Shown here: positions 1 to 5,135 of the stretch, piece by piece
Numbering within the stretch: the first letter of the stretch is position 1
How the letters are laid out: every line of letters begins with the position of its first letter
From: Mesoaciditogaceae bacterium
Lineage (GTDB): Bacteria; Thermotogota; Thermotogae; Mesoaciditogales; Mesoaciditogaceae
Direction of reading: 5' to 3'
Assembly: GCA_015486145.1 (NCBI GenBank)
Contig: WFSH01000015.1
Location: forward strand, 1 to 6,822
DNA: 6,822 nucleotides
The notes under the pieces: model-generated
Seen by the model: only the letters and a program-made list of their open reading frames with translations
What the model was told of the DNA's origin: nothing
Database searches by the model: none
Program-made: the position numbers and the translations under genes

Positions 1-32
1 CTTTTGATATACACGAAAGAAATAGGGAGCAT

Positions 33-62
33 TTCAAAGTAAAATCTTGCTTTTGTTAGAAT
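33..62 (+). promoter_or_regulatory. Candidate promoter upstream of the aldolase gene
   Basis: A -35-like TTCAAA at 33-38 (4 of 6 matches to TTGACA) is followed after 18 nt by TAGAAT at 57-62 (5 of 6 matches to TATAAT). The operator-like site at 36-52 falls between the two boxes, where a bound repressor would block polymerase. Transcription would start near 69 and give a leader of about 190 nt before the aldolase start at 258. In AT-rich DNA such boxes arise by chance, so the support comes mainly from the overlap with the operator-like site. Confidence 0.35.
36..52. promoter_or_regulatory. Operator-like site, second copy of the importer operator
   Basis: The sequence AAAGTAAAATCTTGCTT agrees at 14 of 17 positions with 1101-1117 in front of the importer operon. 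Both outer half-sites (AAAGTAAA and TTGCTT) are kept and only the three central bases differ. It is a degenerate dyad lacking the central CG typical of LacI-family sites, so binding would probably be weaker than at 1102-1117. It suggests that the aldolase belongs to the same regulon. The inference rests on sequence similarity within this window only. Confidence 0.4.
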
Positions 63-129
63 ATATGCCCTAATTGAATGTGATTAGTTTTTGTTCGGCT
101 TTTTGAGCTTATTTTGGTAATAAATCGAT

Positions 130-157
130 TTGACAATCCCCCTAATGAAGTTCTAAA
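130..157 (+). promoter_or_regulatory. Alternative candidate promoter closer to the aldolase
   Basis: A perfect TTGACA at 130-135 is followed after 16 nt by TCTAAA at 152-157 (4 of 6 matches to TATAAT). Transcription would begin near 164, inside the in-frame open stretch 114-257. If used, it rules out a protein start at 114 on that transcript. The weak -10 box makes this uncertain. Confidence 0.3.
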
Positions 158-257
158 CTTGTTTTGTTCTGAATTTTATGATCAACTTAGTCATATTTAT
201 AGACACAGGTTTCAAAAACGTGTAGAACAAAAAAGAATTCTTGAAATGGAGGAAATC

Positions 258-890
258 ATGAATATCATCGAAGAGCTAGTTGATTATTCACGTCTTTGTT
301 GGGATAGAGGGCTTACAGAGTCAACAGGCGGGAATATGAGTGTTAGAGCGAATGATAACACTATTTACATAACTCCCACATTTACTGTCAAACACTTTCT
401 TAAGCCCAAAGATATTGTGAGAATAAGTCTTGATGATGAAAAACTTGGGGGAGAAAAAGAGCCTTCTTCTGAGCGAAAGATGCATCTTTTGATATATAAA
501 GAAAGGCCAGACGTGAATGCAATTTTTCATGCACATCCACCTTATGCCACTGCTTTTGCCGTAAGTGGAGAAAAGATTCCGATCAATGTTTTACCAGAAG
601 CGGTCCTTCTCTTGAGAAATATCGCTTATCTTCCTTATAAGATGCCAGGAACGCAGGAGTTTGCAGATGCTTTTAATTTGGAATTAAAGAAAGGAAAAGA
701 CGTTTTCATTCTTCAAAATCATGGAGTAACAGTGGTTGGAAAAAGTATAAAGGAAGCATATGCGAGACTTGAAACTTTGGAATTTTTGGCGCGCATAGTG
801 ATGATAACTAAGGATTTTGGAGGCATTCATGAAATACCTCAGAAAGAAATTCGAGAGTACATAGAAAGAATTGAGAATGACAAGACTTAG
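258..890 (+). CDS. fucA: Class II aldolase, probable L-fuculose-1-phosphate aldolase
   Basis: This is a zinc-dependent class II aldolase of the AraD/FucA fold, about 210 residues, close to the 215 of E. coli FucA. Visible features, numbered from the ATG at 258, are the phosphate-site motif TGGNMSVR (23-30), the PSSE segment with catalytic Glu72, zinc ligands His91 and His93 in HAHPP, and His155 in QNHG. It would split L-fuculose-1-phosphate into DHAP and L-lactaldehyde in the cytoplasm. The family also includes rhamnulose-1-phosphate aldolase and ribulose-5-phosphate epimerase; the fucosidase and fucose isomerase downstream favour fuculose-1-phosphate. The frame is open back to a TTG at 114, but ATG 258 is chosen because GGAGG at 248-252 lies 5 nt before it, the aldolase fold begins there, and no ribosome-binding site precedes 114. 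ATG 246 is a less likely alternative. No convincing terminator follows the gene. Confidence 0.82.
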   Translation: MNIIEELVDYSRLCWDRGLTESTGGNMSVRANDNTIYITPTFTVKHFLKPKDIVRISLDDEKLGGEKEPSSERKMHLLIYKERPDVNAIFHAHPPYATAFAVSGEKIPINVLPEAVLLLRNIAYLPYKMPGTQEFADAFNLELKKGKDVFILQNHGVTVVGKSIKEAYARLETLEFLARIVMITKDFGGIHEIPQKEIREYIERIENDKT

Positions 891-1070
891 CGAAAATATG
901 TTGAATGTTTGTCATTTAAAATACACAACGTGTTTCTCTAAAAGAGTATGTTATGAAGAGATTAACAAAGAGAAAGTCTGCTAATTTGAGAAAATGGGAG
1001 TATATGGAAGAATAGGAGCGGTAATTGTCTTATATTAGAAGTGAATAAGCTTAATAATGTATAAATCCAC

Positions 1071-1099
1071 TTGACAAATAAAAGTATTAAGAGTATTTT
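1071..1099 (+). promoter_or_regulatory. Promoter of the importer-fucosidase-isomerase operon
   Basis: A perfect -35 box TTGACA at 1071-1076 is separated by exactly 17 nt from TATTTT at 1094-1099 (4 of 6 matches to TATAAT, with the conserved TA and final T). Transcription would begin near 1106, inside the palindrome at 1102-1117. The consensus -35, ideal spacing and adjoining operator-like site make this the strongest promoter call in the window. Confidence 0.65.
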
Positions 1100-1101
1100 T
1101 A

Positions 1102-1117
1102 AAGTAAACGTTTGCTT
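1102..1117. promoter_or_regulatory. LacI-family-type operator on the start point
   Basis: AAGTAAACGTTTGCTT is a 16-bp palindrome with one mismatched pair (T1105 against G1114) and a central CG within AAACGTTT. That centre is characteristic of LacI/CcpA-family operators. It starts 2 nt after the -10 box and covers the predicted transcription start, a position for repression. The natural inference is a sugar-responsive LacI-family repressor encoded outside this window. A CcpA-like role is possible but less likely given the specific second copy before the aldolase. Confidence 0.6.
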
Positions 1118-1194
1118 AGTTTGTACTATTTGTTCTTGAACATGTATATGTAAAAGAAAAGTTTGCATATAGCTTAAACGAAGAGGATTTTAGT

Positions 1195-1218
1195 ATGAAG
1201 AGGCATGCTTGTTTTTGA
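1195..1218 (+). CDS. Possible 7-codon leader peptide
   Basis: An ATG at 1195 opens a frame reading MKRHACF before TGA. AGAGGA at 1182-1187 sits 7 nt upstream, a good ribosome-binding distance. It lies within the predicted leader of the importer operon. There is no repeated codon that would suggest classical attenuation, and so short a frame can easily arise by chance. Confidence 0.15.
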   Translation: MKRHACF

Positions 1219-1275
1219 AAAAGTTAAGTTTGGGCTAAGAGAAAGGGTTATGATATTAAAAAAAAGAAACAACAG

Positions 1276-1305
1276 TTCTCAATTTGCTTTTTTGTAAATT
1301 GAGAA
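1276..1305 (+). other. 12-bp stem-loop in the importer leader
   Basis: TTCTCAATTTGC (1276-1287) pairs with GTAAATTGAGAA (1294-1305) around a loop of six T. The stem has 12 pairs, one of them a G-U wobble. It is followed by A residues rather than a U tract, so it is not a + strand intrinsic terminator. On the minus strand no T run follows immediately either. A role in mRNA stability or leader folding is possible; no function can be assigned from sequence. Confidence 0.45.
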
Positions 1306-1324
1306 AAAACGGTCAAGATAAGGG

Positions 1325-1383
1325 AACGTATCGATTTTGGGGAGGTGATGTTACTGAAAAGTAAAAATGTCGACTGGTACGTT
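1325..1383 (+). other. Foldable leader element enclosing an orphan Shine-Dalgarno
   Basis: AACGTATCGA at 1325-1334 can pair with TCGA (1370-1373) and TACGTT (1378-1383), leaving a 4-nt bulge CTGG. Inside, TTACT (1351-1355) and AGTAA (1360-1364) form a 5-bp hairpin closed by a GAAA tetraloop of the GNRA type. The enclosed GGGGAGGTGAT (1339-1349) is a near-perfect Shine-Dalgarno match with no properly spaced ATG, GTG or TTG after it. The only ATG (1348) is 2 nt away and reads MLLKSKNVDWYV before a stop at 1384-1386. It could be a translational control element or the remnant of a gene start. Confidence 0.3.
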
Positions 1384-1414
1384 TAATGGGAAAGACAGGA
1401 ACTTAAAGAATTTT

Positions 1415-1431
1415 AGGAGGTGTTAAAAGTG
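1415..1431 (+). promoter_or_regulatory. Ribosome-binding site deciding the binding-protein start
   Basis: AGGAGG at 1415-1420 lies 8 nt before GTG 1429. The frame could also begin at GTG 1420, but that codon overlaps the Shine-Dalgarno itself, so 1429 is the start used here. Confidence 0.8.
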
Positions 1432-2505
1432 AGGAAATTAGGAGTCTGGATGCTTGTTGCGAGTATCTTGATGATCGGAGTGGTAGCTGCTGTAGCCGCC
1501 CCACGGCCAGCAGTTTCTCCAGCCTCAACAAATGTTATTCTGCCTGTGCCGCTGGCCTGGATGGAGGGAATAATTCCACAAGTAACTAAAAAAGTTTCTG
1601 ACATATCTATTTTTTATATGGTTAAAGCGAGTCAGGGACTTTACTGGAGACAAGTAAAATCAGGAGCTATGTTGGCGTTAAAACAGTTCGGGATTAAACA
1701 TTATACTTTTGAAGAACCAGCAATGGAGACGCAGGTTTCAAAGCAGATAGCTATTTTGGAAGAGGCAATAACTGAGCACCCTGATGCCATTGTACTGGCT
1801 CCCACTGTTGCAGATTCGTTAGTTCCCGGTACCATCAGAGCTATGAAAGAAGGTATAAAGGTTGTCGTAATAGATTCTGGAGAAAACACAAATGATTACA
1901 TAAGCTTTATAGCGAGTAACAACTTTGGTGGAGGAGAACTGGCAGCAGATTATATGGCAAAATACGTAAAAGAGAAATATGGAACTGCTTCTGGAGAAGT
2001 GGCTGTGATTGACTCCAGTGCCGGTGTGGGTTCTTTGGATGCTCGATTAGCAGGATTTGAAAAGGAACTTAAGAAATATCCCGGTTTGAAAATAGTAGCC
2101 GTGAGATATGCAAGTGGTTCGGTGGCAAAATCCATGAATGAAGCTATAAATCTATTCACAGCTTATCCAAATTTAAGAGGAATTTTTGCCAACAATGAAT
2201 ACACAGCTGATGGGTTGATAAGGGCTATACAATTGAAACACATGCAAGGAAAAATGGTCTACATAGGATTTGATTCTGATCCGACTATTGCATCTGCTAT
2301 TAAGAACGGCACTATAAATGCAGCGTTGGTCCAAAATCCGTGGTACATGGGATATTTAAGTGTTGTTTATGCAATTGCCGCTGTGGAAAATATTCCGTTA
2401 CCACATCATGTTGTATTGCCTTTGGTTCCTATAACTAAAGCAAATATCAATACAGGTTTGGGGAAGGCTATTTCTGCGCCTATACCATTCCATAAGAGTT
2501 GGTAA
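1429..2505 (+). CDS. Sugar ABC transporter substrate-binding protein, RbsB-like
   Basis: This is a secreted sugar-binding protein of the periplasmic binding protein 4 (ribose-type) family, 358 residues from GTG 1429. A basic start (VRK) and hydrophobic core (about 5-23) form a signal peptide, with likely cleavage after AVA (21-23). There is no lipobox and no cysteine in the whole protein. Family landmarks are DAIVLAPT (119-126), VVVIDSG (145-151), DARLAGFEKEL (204-214), GIFANNEYTADG (251-262), IGFDSD (279-284) and VQNPWYMGY (301-309). An extra 35-residue stretch, proline-containing at first, lies between the signal peptide and the first beta strand at about 59. It supplies sugar to the importer encoded downstream. 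L-fucose is the likely ligand by context; the sequence alone does not prove specificity. The stem-loop just after the gene may raise its expression over the membrane components. Confidence 0.88.
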   Translation: MRKLGVWMLVASILMIGVVAAVAAPRPAVSPASTNVILPVPLAWMEGIIPQVTKKVSDISIFYMVKASQGLYWRQVKSGAMLALKQFGIKHYTFEEPAMETQVSKQIAILEEAITEHPDAIVLAPTVADSLVPGTIRAMKEGIKVVVIDSGENTNDYISFIASNNFGGGELAADYMAKYVKEKYGTASGEVAVIDSSAGVGSLDARLAGFEKELKKYPGLKIVAVRYASGSVAKSMNEAINLFTAYPNLRGIFANNEYTADGLIRAIQLKHMQGKMVYIGFDSDPTIASAIKNGTINAALVQNPWYMGYLSVVYAIAAVENIPLPHHVVLPLVPITKANINTGLGKAISAPIPFHKSW

Positions 2506-2512
2506 TTTAGAT

Positions 2513-2540
2513 GAAAAGGGAGAGCTTTCTCTCCCTTTTC
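2513..2540 (+). terminator. Stem-loop between binding-protein and ATPase genes
   Basis: GAAAAGGGAGAG (2513-2524) and CTCTCCCTTTTC (2529-2540) form a perfect 12-bp stem with a CTTT loop. The only T run (2536-2539) is inside the stem, so it is a weak or leaky terminator at best. It may instead shield the upstream mRNA from 3' exonucleases. In binding-protein importer operons, structures at this position typically let the binding protein be made in excess. The ATPase gene has no obvious promoter of its own and probably depends on read-through. Confidence 0.6.
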
Positions 2541-2585
2541 GTGATGCTTTAAATGTTGAAAAAAACATTGTAGGAGAGGTATAAA

Positions 2586-4085
2586 ATGGATTATGCTTTG
2601 GAATTAAAGAAAGTGGATAAAGTGTTTCCGGGGGTTCATGCACTTGAAAGGGTAGATTTGGCAGTTAAGGAGGGTGAAATAAGAGGTTTAGTCGGTGAAA
2701 ATGGAGCTGGCAAATCTACTTTAATTAAAATAGTAAGTGGTGCTTATACACCCACATCTGGGGAAATAGTAGTTTTTGGCAAAAAGTACGAAAAACTTAC
2801 ACCTGTTATTTCGGAAAGAGAAGGAATAGCCGTAGTTTACCAAAATCTCAATTTGGCTAACAAATTGACAGTTGTTGATAATGTGATGCTTGGTATAGAA
2901 CCTTCAAAATTGGGATTTATCGAAGGAAAGAAAAGAGAAAAGATCGCAAAGGATGTTTTTGAAAGGCTGAATTACAAAATCAACATTAGAGCAAGGGTGG
3001 AAGATTTGAGCGCAGCACAACAAGGAATTGTTGCTATTGGGCGAGCACTTGTGAGAAAAGCACGTATATTCATACTTGATGAACCAACGGCAATTCTAAC
3101 CGAGAAAGAGATACAAACTTTGTTTTCCATAATAAGACAACTGAAAAAAGAAGGAATGACCATTGTATACATTTCGCATCGTTTAGATGAAGTTTTTGAG
3201 TTATGCGATTCAGTTACTGTTCTCAGAGACGGGAAAAAAATAGGAGACAGGGAAATAAAAGAAACAAATGAAGATGAACTTATTTCAATGATGGTTGGAA
3301 GAGGGGTTAGCTTTGATCTGTATAAAAAAAGAGAGATAGGAGAAGAAGTTTTAAAAGCGGAAAATTTAACCAACGTGAAATTGAGAAGAGTATCATTTAG
3401 CGCTTACAAGGGGGAAATCTTAGGAATTTATGGATTGGTTGGTTCAGGAAGAACAACTTTATCAAGGGTGCTTTTTGGAGCCGAGAAAGTTGATGAAGGG
3501 AGAATAATGATTCATGGGAAAGAGGTTCACTTAAAATCTCCAAGAATGGCCATGTATAAAGGGCTTGGATTAGCTCCTGAAGATAGGAGAAGACACGGAT
3601 TGGCTTTAAAACTCGATGTTAAATACAATATAAACTTACCACTGTATGGAAGAATAACCAAGTTTGGATTCATAGATTTGAGAAGAGAAAAAGTTGAAGC
3701 ATTTAACATGGTTAAGGCTTTGTCAATAAAAACCCCATCACTGTCTCAGAAAGTTGTTAATTTAAGTGGTGGAAATCAACAAAAAGTGGTAATTGGTAAG
3801 TGGCTGGCGATGAAATCGGACATTTTCATACTTGACGAACCATTGAATGGAATAGATGTTGGAGTCAAAGAAGATATACTCAATTTGATAAATAATTTGG
3901 CGTCGAAAGGTGCAACTATCATTTTCATATCTTCTTATATTCCAGAATTACTCTCGGTATGTGACAGAATAATTGTGATGAGAGAAGGAGAAATTGCTGG
4001 AATTGTTGACAGAGCTTCTTTTACGGAAGAAAACATACTTTCATTGGCTGTTAAAAGTAGAAGTAAAGGGGTTGTTGAAAAATGA
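2586..4085 (+). CDS. Sugar ABC transporter ATPase, RbsA-type double domain
   Basis: A 499-residue tandem ATP-binding subunit of the CUT2 (RbsA/XylG/MglA) class, energising the importer on the cytoplasmic side. Domain 1 has Walker A GENGAGKST (37-45), signature LSAAQQG (141-147), Walker B IFILDEP (161-167) with Glu166, and switch His198 in ISHR. Domain 2 is degenerate in the usual RbsA manner: GLVGSGRTT (283-291) has Arg289 where Walker A lysine is expected, and ISSYIPE has Ser450 where the switch histidine is expected. Its signature LSGGNQQK (393-400) and Walker B FILDEP (414-419) are kept. The D-loop region reads EPLNGID instead of the EPTRG(I/V)D usual in relatives. AGGAG at 2572-2576 precedes the ATG by 9 nt. 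The stop overlaps the permease start by 4 nt (ATGA), indicating translational coupling. Confidence 0.93.
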   Translation: MDYALELKKVDKVFPGVHALERVDLAVKEGEIRGLVGENGAGKSTLIKIVSGAYTPTSGEIVVFGKKYEKLTPVISEREGIAVVYQNLNLANKLTVVDNVMLGIEPSKLGFIEGKKREKIAKDVFERLNYKINIRARVEDLSAAQQGIVAIGRALVRKARIFILDEPTAILTEKEIQTLFSIIRQLKKEGMTIVYISHRLDEVFELCDSVTVLRDGKKIGDREIKETNEDELISMMVGRGVSFDLYKKREIGEEVLKAENLTNVKLRRVSFSAYKGEILGIYGLVGSGRTTLSRVLFGAEKVDEGRIMIHGKEVHLKSPRMAMYKGLGLAPEDRRRHGLALKLDVKYNINLPLYGRITKFGFIDLRREKVEAFNMVKALSIKTPSLSQKVVNLSGGNQQKVVIGKWLAMKSDIFILDEPLNGIDVGVKEDILNLINNLASKGATIIFISSYIPELLSVCDRIIVMREGEIAGIVDRASFTEENILSLAVKSRSKGVVEK

Positions 4086-5068
4086 AAGAAAAATCTGTAT
4101 CTTCTTCTGATGAAACTTTGAGAAAGGGAACAAGGTGGTATTCAACATCTCAAGCAGTGGTGTTATTTGCTTTAGTGGGAATATGGCTTTTTCTGAGTAT
4201 AGCAACACGAAATTTTTTAACGTTTCATAATATAACGAACTTAATGGCTCAAGAGGCTGTTGAAGGTGTTTTGGCAGTTGGTGAAGTGTACGTCATCATA
4301 ACAGCCGGTATTGACATGACTGTAGGATCTGTCGTTGCGTTGACGAATGTTATCTTATCTGTAGCCATAACCCAATGGGGAATGTCCATACCAGCGGCCA
4401 TATTCATGGTTATAGTGATCGCAACGTTAACTGGCGTGGCCAACGGAGCTTTGGTTTTTGAACTTGGAATACCTCCATTTGTGGCAACTCTCGGTTCCAT
4501 GGTTGCTGAGTTTGGGTTAGCAATGATAATTGCAAATGGGACCAATATATTTGGTTTGCCTCAAAGCATAGCTGATTTTGGTTCAAGTGAGTTTTTGAAT
4601 ATACCGGTGTTGTTTTGGATGTTTGTCATCGTATTCTTAGTGGGACAAATAATACTTAAATATACGAAATTTGGGAAGTATGTGTACGCATTGGGAAGTA
4701 ATGTTGAAGCAGCAAGGCTTTCAGGAGTTAACACCAGGGTAGTCACATACGGAGTCTACACTTTATCAGCATTTTTGGCTGGTGTAGCAGGTGTGATGCA
4801 AACCGGAAGATTGTGGATGGGGGTTCCAAGTACTGGTGCAAATTACAATTTGGATGCCATAGCGGCTGCAGCAATAGGAGGTGCAAGTTTATTTGGAGCC
4901 GAGGGAGATGTTTTTGGAGCTGTACTTGGAATGACCCTGATGATGTCTCTTTACAACGGAGCTGTTTTGCTCGGAGTTAGTTCCTTCTGGGAAGAAGTTC
5001 TTGTAGGTATCATCATACTTTTAACTGTTGGCGCCGATCAAATAAGAAAGAAACGTTCTGGTACATAA
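4082..5068 (+). CDS. Sugar ABC transporter permease, RbsC-like
   Basis: A 328-residue membrane subunit of the branched-chain/ribose permease family (BPD_transp_2), expected to form a dimer in the inner membrane. A polar N-terminus of about 20 residues is followed by many hydrophobic segments (roughly 23-42, 59-78, 84-97, 103-124, 132-150, 173-193, 220-240, 258-271, 277-297 and 302-317). Family landmarks are ITAGIDMTVGS (73-83), the coupling-helix region NVEAARLSGVN (207-217) that meets the ATPase, and YNLDAIAAAAIGGASLFG (255-272). The following FGAEGDVFG differs from the GGRGS-like sequence common in relatives. A single permease gene is normal for this class because one protein homodimerises. 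The ATG overlaps the ATPase stop. Confidence 0.92.
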   Translation: MKEKSVSSSDETLRKGTRWYSTSQAVVLFALVGIWLFLSIATRNFLTFHNITNLMAQEAVEGVLAVGEVYVIITAGIDMTVGSVVALTNVILSVAITQWGMSIPAAIFMVIVIATLTGVANGALVFELGIPPFVATLGSMVAEFGLAMIIANGTNIFGLPQSIADFGSSEFLNIPVLFWMFVIVFLVGQIILKYTKFGKYVYALGSNVEAARLSGVNTRVVTYGVYTLSAFLAGVAGVMQTGRLWMGVPSTGANYNLDAIAAAAIGGASLFGAEGDVFGAVLGMTLMMSLYNGAVLLGVSSFWEEVLVGIIILLTVGADQIRKKRSGT

Positions 5069-5135
5069 AAACTTCAGTTTGTGTTTTTTCTTAAAATGCG
5101 AGAAATTTTAGAAAGACAGACAGGTGTGATTTTTT

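Larger units (their letters stand above)
891..1428 (+). other. Long intergenic region and leader of the importer operon
   Basis: About 540 nt separate the aldolase stop from the binding-protein start, although the other gaps here are 80 nt or less. Nothing in it reads as a conserved protein. The longest small frame I noted is 20 codons at 953-1015, starting MKRLTKRK, without a clear ribosome-binding site. The stretch contains a promoter (1071-1099), an operator-like palindrome (1102-1117), a short dyad TGTTCTTGAACA (1131-1142), a 7-codon frame (1195-1218), a stem-loop (1276-1305) and a second foldable element around an orphan ribosome-binding site (1325-1383). If the promoter is used, the untranslated leader is roughly 320 nt. 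Confidence 0.7.

Noticed and set aside
1..59. Possible 3' end of an upstream gene: frame 3 reads FDIHERNREHFKVKSCFC to a stop at 57-59; frame 1 reads LLIYTKEIGSISK to a stop at 40-42
   Set aside because: Too short to recognise, two frames compete, and the stretch overlaps the candidate operator and promoter. It cannot be called coding from this window.
114..257. Start of the aldolase at TTG 114, giving 258 residues
   Set aside because: No ribosome-binding site precedes it, whereas GGAGG at 248-252 is well spaced for ATG 258, and the shorter protein matches FucA length and fold start.
923..940. ACAC-AAC-GTGT followed by TTT as an intrinsic terminator after the aldolase
   Set aside because: The stem is only 4 bp with a 3-nt loop and a short, interrupted T run, too weak to call.
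953..1015. 20-codon frame starting MKRLTKRK
   Set aside because: No clear ribosome-binding site and no recognisable similarity. It is a lysine/arginine-rich frame in purine-rich DNA and likely chance.
1284..1290. Third operator copy suggested by TTTGCTT
   Set aside because: Only one half-site matches; the left half (AGTTCTC) does not, and the bases are explained by the stem-loop there.
1276..1310. Stem-loop read as an intrinsic terminator
   Set aside because: It is followed by A residues on the + strand, and no adjoining T run follows on the minus strand, so the terminator model does not fit.
2972..3373. Minus-strand open frame opposite the ATPase (133 codons)
   Set aside because: Low-complexity serine-rich translation typical of an antisense shadow of a purine-rich coding strand.
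5091..5112. Hairpin CTTAAAAT...ATTTTAG between permease and fucosidase genes
   Set aside because: It is a short, AT-only stem with a bulge and no T run, so not a credible terminator or regulator.
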